A DNA stretch of 64,000 nt from Hippopus hippopus. Its lineage: Eukaryota > Mollusca > Bivalvia > Cardiida > Cardiidae. Below, piece by piece: positions 21,301 through 32,700 of this stretch; within the stretch, counting starts at the first letter, position 1; the number at the start of each line of letters is the position of its first letter. Below the pieces are notes generated by a model. That model made no database searches and was not told the origin of the DNA. It saw only the letters and a program-made list of their open reading frames with translations. The position numbers and the translations under genes were made by a program. The stretch lies in contig OX328103.1 in assembly GCA_946811185.2 (NCBI GenBank), positions 33,040,266 to 33,104,265 of the forward strand, written 5' to 3'.

Positions 21301-23784
21301 AAGTAATTTTTTGGCCAAACCAGGCATTTTCATCTCTCCAACACGAAGGTTTTCGTTCGCAAATACACCATATGTGATGTGGTCTATCTTGATTCCGTTT
21401 AATAATGTTCGCAGCTCCGCCATTTCGTTCCAAATCGGTGACGTCACATCCGGTACGAGCTTGGGGTCTGCCATAAAAATGCAAAAAGCAGAGATTTCAA
21501 TAGTGGGTAAGAGAAGACCTCCTCGTGTTACTGGGGGTGGGATAAACGCTAATTTCGCCTGCACTATATAAATTAGCCCTGCTCTATGAAAACGGGGCTT
21601 AATGCGTCTGCAAAAAGTATCGACCAATGTCAGCCTGCGCAGTCCGTGCAAGCTGACATGGATCCAAACTTTTTGCCATTTGTAAGTTTTCTCTGTGTCC
21701 AAGGACTTTAAATCTACCTTATAATTCAGCCGGTTGTTTTAGAAAATAGATTTCAAGGATCTATAATAGCGTGATGACTTACTCGGTATAATGCGTCATT
21801 AGGATGTTCTAAGACCCCTTTTCACAGAGCATGGCTCATCAATGTCTATGAACTTTCTCGGCGTAGATGAATTCGCTAGCCTTTGACATACTTCTTTTTA
21901 GTTATATATTGATTACACTTCATCATCTTTATTTAAACTTTAACGACAAAAATATCCTTTAAAATATACATAATTATGTTTAAATGCAACAGTTCAAGTA
22001 CAGCTATAGGCCTACAGTGCTGCATACACGACTAAATAAATTACAGACACTTGTTTTCATATAAGATAAGGGTTCTACGTGGCTAAGTGGTAACGTGTAG
22101 CGCTTGGGTTCCAGTCTTACTGGAAGCCCTTGTTATTTTCGTAAAAGTGGCTTTGGGCAACGCTCTTCAGAGCCATAGCCTTGTACTGGTTAAAAACCAT
22201 GGCAAAAACCGAGGTATCAGCGTGAAATGACCGAAATAATGTTGAAAGCGGCTTAAAAAACATTCAACCCCTATACGAGTATATTCAGACAAAAAAAGAT
22301 TTTCGCTCTATTTTTCCATCCATAATACAACAGACGCCCAAAAGGTACAGATACAAAGAGTATTTGGTGTTATATAAAGTAACCTAATACCTCGTTACCT
22401 CCTAGCTAAAATTTAAGCTATGGGTACCCATTAGAATTTTCTGATCGAGAAAATTCTAATATGTACCCACAATATAGGTTTTAGAGAAGAAATCTGTAAA
22501 ATTAGATGAAACCAAATTCTTTGTTAGTATTATTATTCCGGGGGGGGGGGGGGGGGGGGGAGGTGGGGGTAGAAGGAGTTCAAACCACAAGCGTCTGTGA
22601 TGGTAGTCAGTACCTTTCGGAAATTGTTTATCGACATAATCAATGATTTTTTCCGAATCAATGATGACTTTATCTCCATGCACCAGTGCTGGGACCTCTC
22701 CTTTGGGGTTCACTTTTAAAAACCAATCAGTCCTTTGCTCACCGCTTCGGATGTTTACATGAACTTCGTCAAATTTGAGACCCTTTTCATACAGGGCTAG
22801 CAATGCCTGAAAAGAATACATTCGTGTGTTACCATGTTCAGTTATTACAAAACAGGAACATATGAGCTATGCCCTGTGAAAAGCGGGTTGCCTGTGCATT
22901 TGCAAAATTCACTTAGATCGAATCTTTTTGCCATTGTTCAATTTTATGCATACTGTGAAACCAGTTTACCTCATGATTCAGTCTGTTGGTTTGACAAAAT
23001 GGATTTTATTGATCCATAATTATATAATGACTTGCTATGTACAATGTATTACGGAGATGTATGAAACCCTCTTTTGCCAGGTACTGCTCATATACAAACA
23101 TACGGTATGGAAAACGTCAAGTTTGCGGACAACCTCTCTGTTGATAGGTACGATCGCAAGCATTGCGATCTATTTCTTTTGTAACAAGGCGCTGGCCGGG
23201 TACCTCTTTGGTTAGCGTATCGGACTCGTGACCTGGTGGTTGCGGGTCCGATGCCCAGTTGAAGCAAACTTTCTCTTCGGCAATTTTTCGCCTATCACCT
23301 CTGATGCATGTGGATAAGGTACATTTATTACGTATGATTGTACCTAGATTTACGACGAACAATTCCGAACTGGCTCGAACCCACTAAAATGAAAAATAAA
23401 CTGGCCTACTTAGCCACGCCCGGTCAATACTTACAACCTATAGATGATGATATGAAGACTATCTATGTGAATGTATGTACTGACAACACTATAAAGCTTA
23501 TTTGATACATGCCTACTATCAATACAAAACGTATGGTTACAATGTTGGTCACTTGTAAATTTTGACTAGTATAACTCTACCTTTTTGTAAATGTGTAGAT
23601 CTACCTGTCAATCACTTGTATCAGTCTCTCCCTCTACACCACTGTCTTCCTGTCAGTATTTCGGTGTCTGTGTGTCTGTCTGTCTCAAAATCATTCCTCC
23701 ACAGAAAACAAACATTAATAAAGCACTTACTTTACATGAAAAATATGATCCAGGGAAATAGTACAGCGTTAATTTCCTATCCAT
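18005..23784 (-). CDS. GDAP1: GDAP1-like protein, copy A
   Basis: GDAP1 family proteins are GST-fold, tail-anchored proteins of the mitochondrial outer membrane linked to fission and redox state (family knowledge). Five minus-strand exons, 23731-23784, 22614-22806, 21276-21467, 19523-19726 and 18005-18333, join with phases 0,1,1,1 to 323 residues (human GDAP1 is 358). The N-terminal thioredoxin-like GST domain spans exons 1-2 (LYYFPGSYFSCK, ALYEKGLKF, NPKGEVPALVHG with the cis-Pro, IIDYVDKQFPK). Exon 3 is the GDAP1-type linker (DPKLVPD). Exon 4 is a charged helical, coiled-coil-like insertion (LEEKRDVVLSEEK). Exon 5 carries WLTGKDFTAADITTAILLF of the C-terminal GST domain and a hydrophobic tail (VVVLVGLIGLVGF) ending ISRK. 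It is the first of three tandem copies. Vertebrate GDAP1 and GDAP1L1 may be co-orthologues; I cannot separate them by eye. Confidence 0.93.
18391..18625 (+). repeat. PAL-1 hairpin MITE
   Basis: TAAACTCTTAACCAGGCGAC start, hairpin with loop GCTGGTTCCCAGC, and CTGGTAAAAGGTTAA end. It lies just upstream of copy A exon 5 in intron 4. Confidence 0.75.
18655..18712 (+). repeat. PAL-2 end fragment
   Basis: ATGAGCTATGCTCTGAGAAA then GGGGTTTAATGCATC; only the terminal part of the family. Confidence 0.6.
19523..19726 (-). CDS. GDAP1: GDAP1-like copy A, exon 4 (helical insertion)
   Basis: 204 bp, acceptor TTCTTAG, donor GTTAAT. Lys/Glu-rich helix: KEYNASIKELNDMLQQRPD to LEPIFDRLERNLEQSEK. Least conserved exon among the copies. 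Confidence 0.9.
20585..20775. repeat. 44-bp tandem repeat
   Basis: The unit starting GGTGCTCAGTTTGAGAAG begins at 20585, 20629, 20673, 20717 and 20761, exactly 44 bp apart. Units differ mainly at GCAGAT/GCAAAT. A more decayed unit precedes at about 20550. It lies in intron 3 of copy A. Confidence 0.95.
20836..20975 (-). repeat. PAL-1 hairpin MITE, partial
   Basis: GGTAACTAGCATTTTCTCC and CACAATGTTTTCAACCC are recognisable; the ends are decayed. Confidence 0.55.
21085..21250 (-). repeat. tRNA-derived SINE, minus orientation
   Basis: Minus strand B-box GGGTTCGAGCTTCAATG, with a tRNA-like head in AGGACTCATAACCAATAGGG. Same body as 5440-5620. It ends about 25 bp from copy A exon 3. Confidence 0.6.
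21276..21467 (-). CDS. GDAP1: GDAP1-like copy A, exon 3
   Basis: 192 bp, acceptor TTATGGCAG, donor GTAATG. Encodes PKLVPDVTSPIWNEMAELRT and ITYGVFANENLRVGE; nine bases longer than in copies B and C. Confidence 0.92.
21578..21835 (+). repeat. PAL-2 palindromic MITE
   Basis: CTCTATGAAAACGGGGCTTA start, core TCAGCCTGCGCAGTCCGTGC, distal ATTCAGCCGGTTGTTTTAG and CCCCTTTTCACAGAGCATG end. Confidence 0.85.
22076..22270 (+). repeat. SINE
   Basis: TACGTGGCTAAGTGGTAACG head, ACTGGTTAAAAACCATGGC body and the tail TGACCGAAATAATGTTGAAA. It is in intron 2 of copy A. Confidence 0.6.
22540..22560. repeat. poly-G run (21 G)
   Basis: Uninterrupted G homopolymer 53 bp from the copy A exon 2 donor (sense strand reads poly-C). 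Confidence 0.95.
22614..22806 (-). CDS. GDAP1: GDAP1-like copy A, exon 2
   Basis: 193 bp, acceptor TTTTCAG, donor GTACTG. Encodes ALLALYEKGLKFDEVHVNI through IIDYVDKQFPK; GST_N with NPKGEVPAL. Confidence 0.93.
22856..23080 (+). repeat. PAL-2 MITE, core deleted
   Basis: ATATGAGCTATGCCCTGTGA start, CATGATTCAGTCTGTTGGTT body and AAACCCTCTTTTGCCAG end; the palindromic GC core is largely missing. Confidence 0.7.
23186..23420 (+). repeat. tRNA-derived SINE-like sequence
   Basis: GGTTAGCGTATCGGACTCGT and B-box-like GCGGGTCCGATGCCC suggest a decayed tRNA head; the trailing body is unlike the other SINEs here. Confidence 0.4.
23731..23784 (-). CDS. GDAP1: GDAP1-like copy A, exon 1
   Basis: 54 bp encoding MDRKLTLYYFPGSYFSCK before donor GTAAGT. 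The start is chosen because copy B begins at the equivalent Met with the same exon length; upstream in-frame codons are not conserved. Confidence 0.85.
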
Positions 23785-23977
23785 CACGACGTCGAAATAT
23801 ACAGCAAAAACCCACGTTATTTTTAACAGGATATAATATAAGTACTGATTTATATGAATCTTCACGCCTTCTGAAGGGCTATACACACAGAGGTCATGAA
23901 CTACGGGCATAGTGTCAAAGATCGGCTGAGACCGTAAAGTAGCGGAAAGGTACGATGTGCATAAACTCTTTCTGATA

Positions 23978-24205
23978 AAAGAGCCGTGCTTTGTTGAAAG
24001 GGGGTTTAATACATCTGCAAGCTGACATTGGTCGAAACATTTTGCTATTGGTCATTTTTCTGCGTGTCAAAGGACCAGTCTTCCTCATAGTTCAGTCGGT
24101 TAAGTCCAAAAAAGAAAAAGGATTTTACAGATCAATAATTATGTGATGTCTTGTTTAGTAGGCCAACAATACGTTACGAAGATACATCAGATCCCATTTT
24201 GTAAG
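23978..24205 (+). repeat. PAL-2 palindromic MITE, 5' end of copy decayed
   Basis: GTTGAAAGGGGGTTTAATAC and TTCCTCATAGTTCAGTCGGT then AGATACATCAGATCCCATTT. Located upstream of copy A. Confidence 0.7.
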
Positions 24206-24465
24206 TGCACGGTTCAAATGTTAGAACTAGATTCTATAGACATGGTCTGTCTATATAAATGGCTCCGTTTGGATTAGTATCTACATACGGTAGGCCCTAA
24301 CTGAAAGTCTTGCATTTAAGTCAGGTCTAAAACGCATGAAAATCGAACTTTATTTCGTCTGCGTATTTGATGGGATCGGTATGGTGACATGGAAATGCCA
24401 CCAAAATAAAGGGGAATTTCGCAGGTTTTAAAAGAATTAACGTGATTAATATAGAATAATTGAAT

Positions 24466-24715
24466 CATACCCTGTGAAAAAGTGGTTTAAAGCAATTACG
24501 AAAAAAGTATCGACCCGTGCGAGCCTACACAATTCGCTCAGGCCCACTTAGGTCGAAACGTTTTGCTATTTGTAACATTTTCTGCATGTTAAGAGATCAT
24601 CCTACCTCATCATTCAGTCGGTCTTTTGACAAAAAATAGATCCACATTTCATGCAAAGGCTTGCTTGATATAATATAGACTACTACGACGATATTTTAAA
24701 CCCCACATTACCCAG
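24466..24715 (+). repeat. PAL-2 palindromic MITE
   Basis: CCCTGTGAAAAAGTGGTTTA start, AGTATCGACCCGTGCGAGCC core and CCTCATCATTCAGTCGGTC distal part. Confidence 0.75.
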
Positions 24716-24736
24716 AATGCCGATCATACGGTTAAG

Positions 24737-24930
24737 GCGGCTTTCAACACGCGAAAAGGGGCATTCGGACATTTGCGTAAAGTGTCGTCTCGGATCAGCC
24801 TGCGCAGTCCGCGCAGGCTAATCGGAGACGGCACTCTACGTCTACATTACATTTTGTGCTACAGTAGACTTGCGCAAAACAAAATTTTACATAAAAACGG
24901 AAAGTGTCGTTTCGGATTAGCCTGCGCATG
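24737..24930 (+). repeat. PAL-3 palindromic MITE, truncated
   Basis: TTTCAACACGCGAAAAGGGG start and GATCAGCCTGCGCAGTCCGC core; breaks off in the distal arm at GATTAGCCTGCGCATG. Confidence 0.8.
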
Positions 24931-24949
24931 TTTCAAGCAAATTATGTGA

Positions 24950-25172
24950 GCCAGTGTCTTTGCATCTGCAAAAAGTATCGAGCAGCTGATCTTGGTCGAA
25001 ACCTTTGTCTTTGTATCAATTTTCTGCATGTCAAATGACCATTCCACTTTGAAATTGAGTCAGATGTTAGACAAAACAGATTTTATGGATCCATAATTAT
25101 GTGACGACTTGCTTAGTATAATAAATAGTGGAGATCAATTAAACCCCCCCCCCCCCATTTGCCACGGCTCAT
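24950..25172 (+). repeat. PAL-2 MITE, 5'-truncated
   Basis: GCATCTGCAAAAAGTATCGA onward to ATTTGCCACGGCTCAT; follows directly after the truncated PAL-3, so one may have replaced the end of the other. Confidence 0.7.
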
Positions 25173-25817
25173 TTGTTTTCATGTATATATCATATTTATT
25201 TGATTCAATTTTTCAACGTTGTGCACTTAAAGGAAGCTTTTTAGATAATTATAATCTTATCAAAATTTGAAAAAGTATTTATCACTAAATTTCATAAGGC
25301 GATAGCTGGCAATTTATCAGTGAGAAGAATGGCAAAATTAATGAAAAAAAAATTGAATGGTATTTCCTTAATGGGTTACGTAGCCTCTTCATGTAGATCT
25401 ATATTTTAGATTTCGAGCTAGATTTCCACTAATACTTGTTGAAATGGCACATGATCAATAACACGTGTCGATAATGGGGATTCGTATTCAAATCAGATTG
25501 ATAACGTAATATCTGTAGTAGTAAAAAACAGAAGTTACCGATTGTAAAAACGACCACACCCTGTACTAGTATTTAAACGCCCGAAATTGCACCTCTCCAC
25601 TGAATGTAACCTTTTTGTTTATACGATTGCAAAGAAAAATGTATCTGTCTGTACTTATCGGTGTTTTATATGATGTTATGATTAACAACAGAATGAAAAT
25701 GAATAGGCTTCTTTAAGTATCGTGCGTTATTAGTGGACGTTACGCTCTTGTAGTATCACGACAAGTGGCATCTAAGAAAACGATATATTGCGCTCTGAAT
25801 CATTTAAGCAGCTTTTC

Positions 25818-26014
25818 TTAAACTCTTTACCAAGCGACAAATTGCTAGACTGGTACAAACTGAAGGCATTTTGCAAAGTGAACTTAGCTCAATGATGTCT
25901 GCAAACTTAGACATTGTGGGAAAAAGGAGAAAATGTTGGTAACCAGCATTTATTTTCTTTTCAAGAGCTCTCTTCTCAAGGTCGTTAAAACACGGGACTG
26001 TGTGGTAAAGGGTT
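25818..26014 (+). repeat. PAL-1 hairpin MITE
   Basis: TTAAACTCTTTACCAAGCGA start and GTGTGGTAAAGGGTTC end; hairpin right arm partly lost. Confidence 0.75.
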
Positions 26015-26244
26015 CAGACAGCTTAGTTTAAAAATGTACTTTTATCACGATTATTCTTATATCAATTCATCGTTGACTGATTAAAAACAATGACATAGTT
26101 AACGATATGATGTTTTTTTGTATATTTATATCTTTTTGTCCAGTATACGACTTTACGTACTGAAAGTAAATCAATGAGGTTACAGATCGATTTGAAACAT
26201 AAATGCATCAAACACAATACCACTGGACGAACCTGATAATGCGT

Positions 26245-26369
26245 ATAGAGAGAGAGAGAGAGAGACAGAGACAGGGACAGGGACAGAGAGGAAGAGAGAG
26301 AGAGGAAGAGAGAGACAGAGAAAGATGAGAGACAGAGAGACAGAGAGAGAGAGAGACACACACACACAC

Positions 26370-26400
<31 letters not shown>

Positions 26401-26425
26401 GAGAGAGACAGAGACAGAGAGAGGT
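26245..26425. repeat. (GA)n / (GACA)n microsatellite
   Basis: About 180 bp of mixed GAGA, GACA and CACA dinucleotide runs; long open frames here are artefacts. Confidence 0.95.
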
Positions 26426-26644
26426 TGTTACACAACAGAAAAAATATAAATACCCAATTAACCAGTACCCACTATACAAGTTACTTCAGACCCAATAAGC
26501 ACTTCAAAATCATACCCGCGACAAAGGCATTTTAATGAAAGCTAATTGGTTCCAACTCTAATGAAAACATCTTTTCCTGCCAGCGACTGCTCCGGATGAC
26601 ACATTTTTCCAAAATATGACAACTCTTTTTTGGTGCGCTTAATT

Positions 26645-26866
26645 TTTAACAAACAACTACGTTTTTTCATGACCCTGAGGTTGAAGACTTTTCAAAACAT
26701 TGTTGGAAAAGGAGAAAATGCTGGTAACCTGCATTTCCTTTTCCAAAAATGTTTTCTGTCCACCCAAGGGCAAAACTAATCTTTGAATGACATTTTTTTT
26801 ATCATTTGCAAATGTTTTGAATTTGCACAAGTCCAAATTTTTGTCTATTGATACAGAGTTCAACAG
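26645..26866 (-). repeat. PAL-1 hairpin MITE
   Basis: GACCCTGAGGTTGAAGACTT, hairpin GGTAACCTGCATTTCC, and the end AATTTTTGTCTATTGATACA. Confidence 0.7.
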
Positions 26867-27149
26867 TATCTGTATAAAACAGAATATTAAATGATAATAG
26901 ATCTAGTGATGAAAAATGGAGTTATCAGTTTCGCTGCCAATTAATTTGACCCGACTTTGGTCGTGGTCCTCCGTAGATCTTCACTGCAATTTCAAGATGG
27001 TTTTGATAATACAGGTCTATGCATCAGGTAGCGGACGTGTAGAGTCAAGATCAGACTGCACATACCGTGCAAAGGTTACTGGAAAATATATTTCTTCAAG
27101 TTTTCTCAGAACAATACCTTTCACCTCAGACATTGTTGTTCTATATCCT

Positions 27150-27405
27150 TAAGCATATTCTGTGAAAAGGGGGGTTTAATGTGAAAGTATCGACCCATGT
27201 CAGACTACGCAGTTTGCACAGGCTGACCAAGGTCGAAACATTTTGTTATTGGTCAGTAGTGCATGTCTAAGGAGCATTCTACCCCGTGATTCAGCCGGTT
27301 GTTAGACAAAATGGATTTTATAGACCCATGATAATGTGATGTCTTGCTTGGTATAATACATTCAGAAGATCTGTCAAACCCCCTTTTGCCAGAACATGGC
27401 TCATA
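27150..27405 (+). repeat. PAL-2 palindromic MITE
   Basis: CATATTCTGTGAAAAGGGGG start, core TCAGACTACGCAGTTTGCAC, end AAACCCCCTTTTGCCAGAAC ATGGCTCATA. It lies just 3' of copy B. Confidence 0.85.
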
Positions 27406-27420
27406 TATCTATAAACGCTT

Positions 27421-27758
27421 TCAGATTCTTCTCAGTCCTCTCCTAGCTGTATACACTTCACGGGCAGCTAAAAGCCCAAGTACCACAGCCCCCACTATGA
27501 GTCCTGCTTTCACTACCTTCCAGGCAAAAGCCTTTGCAAAAACTCTACCCACTGTTTCTGCTGTAGCAACAGTCTTTTTCATCGCCGGTCGCTGTAGAAG
27601 ACGATCGAAATAATTCTTGACTATGACACGCTTAGTGTCCGAAAAGTAGCGGTTATCGATACCCAGTAAATGAAGCCTGTACATAAAGATGGCGGCTGTT
27701 ATGTCAGCGCCGGTTAAAGACTTCCCAACGAGCCAGAATGTCTCATCTCCCATTGCTT
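27421..27758 (-). CDS. GDAP1: GDAP1-like copy B, exon 5 (GST_C and tail anchor)
   Basis: 338 bp, acceptor TTATTTCAG, stop TGA at 27421-27423. Contains the GST_C signature and the C-terminal membrane segment. Confidence 0.93.
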
Positions 27759-29719
27759 CTGAAATAAGAATAATGTTCAAACGGTAACACATCATTTTTA
27801 ATTGGTTTTGGAAATGTCTTTTAGCATTTATCTGATTCGGCTTAAAGGCTGTAAGACATATTTTAGGCGAATCATACGGTTTGAAAGAGGCTGTTCAAAT
27901 AAATTTTACTGAAGACGTTGTGCGTTTATCCTTTAACTTTTTTTTTTTTTAATATACGCATCCGGTCATGTCAAGCAAGATAACAATTGAGGGATGAATT
28001 TAAGTCATTTTGGAAAAAGAGATAATAATCTGCATCTTTTTTTTTTTTAAATATTTTCATTTATTGAGAAATTTTTACACCAGAGAACTCTACTCAGACA
28101 AATCTAAGTATAGCAACAAAAGGTGACACTGAAAATGATAAAATTCATCAGATATTCCAACCAAATACAGAGATGCTGTTGTATGCGCTACTTCACGATC
28201 ATTATATGGCAGAAGAGTGAGACCTTACAAGACAACAGTATTTGATACGTTACTTGCAATAATTGAAAGCAATTGCAAACAAACAAACAAACAAAAAAAT
28301 ATTTGCTTAAATGATGATATTGTCTTTGAAAGGGTATAAAACATTACACGAAAAGGTAAAATGCTGGTATTCAGCATTTGCTCCTTTTCCCTAAATGTTT
28401 TAAAAAGCTTTCTTGTCCAGGGTAAAAAAACGGGCTTATCATGTAAAATCGGTAAAAGGTCGAAGAATGCAAAGGACGTCCACCTTGCATACCTTTTCTA
28501 GCTTTCTCAAGTTGGTCTTCTATCTTGTCAAAGGTTTTGTCTAAGTTGTCCAGTAACGCAACCACACTTTCTTCATTGGTAATTGTTGAAAGGAATTTAG
28601 ACGAAGATTCAATCTTCGTATCAAGCTCTGCCCTAGCTTTTTCAGATGCTTTCTCCCTTGCCGCTCTCATAGTCTCTGCGTTTCTTTGAAACCTATTGAC
28701 TTATAACAAGAAAGATCTTGTGAAAAAAGATAGAATGGGTAAGTGGTATTGAAATATAAATATTATAACTCTTTTGTGGTGTAGTATACGGAGAGATAAT
28801 GAAAAGTAGCCAAGCCAGTGATTGCCTCGTTTTCCTCGTTGGATTTTGTGTCAATTACATATGAGCCATGCTCTGGCAAAAGGGACTTAACGCATCTCCA
28901 TGATCCATTATAACAGGCAAGTCATCACACAATTATGGACCCATGAAATCCATGTCGTCCAACGACTGACTGGATCATAATGGTAGACTGGTCCTTTGCC
29001 ATGCAGAAAATTTACAAAAACCAAAAAGTTTCGACTCATGTCAGCCTGCGCGGACTGCGCAGGCTGATATGAGTCGATACTTTGTGCATATGCATTAAGT
29101 CCCCTTTTCACAGAGTATGGCTCATATACCGGTAATGCGTCTGAAAATACATGTAAACTTTACAGTACTGCTTTATAGGGTAACGGCTAAAGATATTGAT
29201 GTACATATAAGTAAATAAACGAAGGATCATATAATGCATTAGCCACTAGAGAGAATAACCCCCCCCCACCTCCCCACCCCCCACAGTATGGATTTGCGGT
29301 AGCAACACTTGAATGATTATATGCTGTCATAATGGGCCCGTAAACAAGCATGCAGGAGCCCGCAGAAAAAAAAATGTCCACATTTTTTACTTGCCCCAAA
29401 TTACTTAATATAAATAAATAAGCAAATAAATAAATAATCTACAAATGACCTTGTTACACTTTACATCCAAATAGTTTATTTCTAAAACATTCTGGCAAAG
29501 TGGAAAACTGCTATTAATTGAAACTTTCTCCCATTCTACAAATTTTAATGTTTCTATGTGTTTTAGATCTTAACTTATACTGCTTGTTATTTTGTTTAGG
29601 ACGTGGTCAGTCCATGACGGTCAGTATGGATTGGCCAAATATACAACATAAAACCTATTTGAAATCTTATAACTCAAAATAGTGATTGCTTTTGAGAAAC
29701 GAAAGCACGAGAGAGAAAA

Positions 29720-29775
<56 letters not shown>

Positions 29776-32700
29776 GGGTTGTGGAGTCTAATTTTTTTTT
29801 TTTTCAGGAAGTATGACCTTTGCCTATACTTATACTTTGCGGTATATACCTTTAATACATACGCAATCTTTTTATTCAGTATAAAGTCAAAGACGACGGA
29901 AAAAATCCACAGTATCAAATATGGCCCCTAATACTGCATGATACCGTCACCCGCGTGCAGACTACTTTCATTTAGGTTCTCGATTTGACTGGACAAAATA
30001 CTACTTCATAATATTCATTCGCCATTCATGAAATAATGACCAACAACCTAATCATGATTTGTTTTAAGGTCTACGGCCCCTAACTCACATATTAAAAGAT
30101 GGAAGCTGCCGTCTGATTGGCCTAATAGCCTTTTCAAAAACGTCGATGTTACACGATATTTACCGACGAATTATTGAGTCTACGGCCCCTAACTCTCATA
30201 TTAACAGACAGAAGCTGCCGAGATTGGCCGAATAGCCTTAACGAAAACGTCGATATTTACCGATGACTTGGGGGTCGTAATCCTTAATTTCCTACCGTTT
30301 TCGAACGAAGTGTGGCAGTTATTGACATGTTTTGATGTAAGAATATGTAGGTATATTTTAAGAATAATTATGTTGCAGCAGTTTTACACTGTCCTCTTTT
30401 TTTTTTCCATTAAAGCGTATCATAATTGAAATCATATTTAGATACAGGCTGCATACATATTTATATGCCAAATGTTGTCAATGACTTCCTTTGCCAGATA
30501 CGTGAAAGAGTTTGACTAACTATAAAACGTTGAAAAACAAAGAATAATCAGTTATCTTCATAAATTGTGCACTTCTATTTTCGCATTTCTCTGAGCCGCG
30601 CTCTAGGAAAAGGGCGCTTAATGCATCTCCGTGATGCATCATACTAAACAAGTCATCACATGATTATGGATCCATAATATCCATTTGGTCCAACAAACGA
30701 ATGAATTATGAGGTAATATAGTCGTTGGACATGCAGAAAACTTACAAATAGCAAAAAGTTTCGGTCCATGTCAGCAAATGTATTAAGCCCCCTTTCTACA
30801 GAGTATGGATCAATATAAATGCATTTTCTGCTCACCAATATAATCCCTGTTCAACATCTTTGCCATTCGTTCTGGAAATCGAATATCACTGGTACACAAC
30901 TTCCGATTGGCTAAGACCCCAAACGTGATAGGACCAATAGGGACCTCATTTAAGAACTGTCTCAGGGCATGCACTTCCTGACCTATGGCTGTCTCAACGT
31001 CAGGTACCAACTTCGGTCCTTGAAAGGGATACGCAAAGGAACACATGTACATGGAACTAAATAGGATGAAAACTAGGTACTTAGAACTGAGTTTAGAATG
31101 ATTCGTTTATTTGGGGTCTCCGTGATGCATGATACCAAGCAAGTCATTACAAAACTATGGATCCATCATAGCCACTTTTTTGACAACCGACTTAATCTTG
31201 AGGTAGAATGGTCCTTGGACATACAGAAAACTGGCTAATAGTGCAAAAATTTGGCCCAGGTCAGCCTATTTTTCGTAAATGCATTAAGTCCCCTTTTCCT
31301 AGAGTATGGCTTTTTTCCCCTAAATTTTTTCCCCGTAATCGGTAGAAAAATTCAAAATGCGTTTCAACAATTTCGTGGTTTAATGGCCCTGAAGGAGGCT
31401 CTTGAAAACGTTGTGGGAAAAGGGGAAAATGCTGATCGGAAGCATTTTCCCCTTTTCCATCAATGCTTTCTACATTTTCCAGTACACATACAATCATTAG
31501 AGGCGCAGTTCATTTGTAGTCTGCAGATGCTTTCAATCTGGACATGTCTAAAACTTTGTTTTATAGTAAAAAGTTTAACTCTCTTGGTTGTTACACATAA
31601 AGGGCTATGGCCCAGTACAGAAGTGTTCTTATTCATAGCTGAGAGTTAATATTCCCGCGCTGATTGGTATCTTTTGTTGTTTGGTGTTTTATATATACCG
31701 TTTGTCCCAACCCAAGGCGTCAGATTCTTGCAGTACCAAAGTCTTTTTAAACATTTGGTCAAAATTTGATTGTTCATTTAAGTCGCCTTAGATACAAGAT
31801 TAGATCTTGTTCTTACACAAAGGCCACCTTAAAATCCCTCTTATTAGAGTATTATTTTAAGGATGAATATCCTTTGGATTTATACGGCGGTCTGTAGAAC
31901 TGTAAAAAGTAAGATATACCCGAGTCCCAGTGAAGATCTACATAGTCAATTATGGCCTCGGAGTCCGGTATCGTCCGGTCGCCATGCTGAAGTACCGGTA
32001 CCTGTCCTTTAGGGTTCAATTTCAGGTACCAGCTGGCGTGTTGTTCTCCATTGTAGATATTAACAATGCTGTCTTTGAATGGAATACCTTTCTCGTGTAG
32101 GGCTAACACCGCCTGTGAAAGAAATTATTCAGGGAAGTTTTGGTTTATTCAAACATTCAATACAACAAATATCGAATAGTACAGAAAATCAGAAGCTTTT
32201 GCGCTTGGCGAAAATCAGGACCGTATTCACCAACCATTCTCTAAGGTCAGCATACTTCAAAAATAATTTATAACTGAATTAAGTAAGGGATAGCCGGCTC
32301 ATCATCAGTAAAGAGTCGTTAAGAAGGAATATTAAACTTAAAATTTTTGGCAACATTAATTCTAGTTTTGGCATTCATTGTTCTGTTAGTGACTTTAAAC
32401 CTTGACCGTTAGACTTATGATAATCAACATAACTAGTGCCATATCTTAAGACGGTATGAATCAAATCTACCTGCATTTTATACACAGAACTGTTTTCATT
32501 TAGCCGCTATATTGGGCGTTTCAACTCCAAATATATAGTGCCATGCTCTGTGAAAAGGGGTTTCAATGCATCTGCAAAAATATCGGCCAAGGTCAACCAG
32601 CACAATTCGCGCAGGCTGACCGGGATTGAAACTTGTCGCTATAGGTCAATTTTCTGTATGTCAAAGTACCAGTGTACCTCAGGATTTAGCCGGTTGTTGG

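Noticed and set aside
26062..26479. Ser/Leu-rich open frames over the GA/CA microsatellite, and Arg/Glu-rich ones at 13605 and 15200
   Set aside because: Simple-sequence repeats are open in several frames; there is no other coding evidence.
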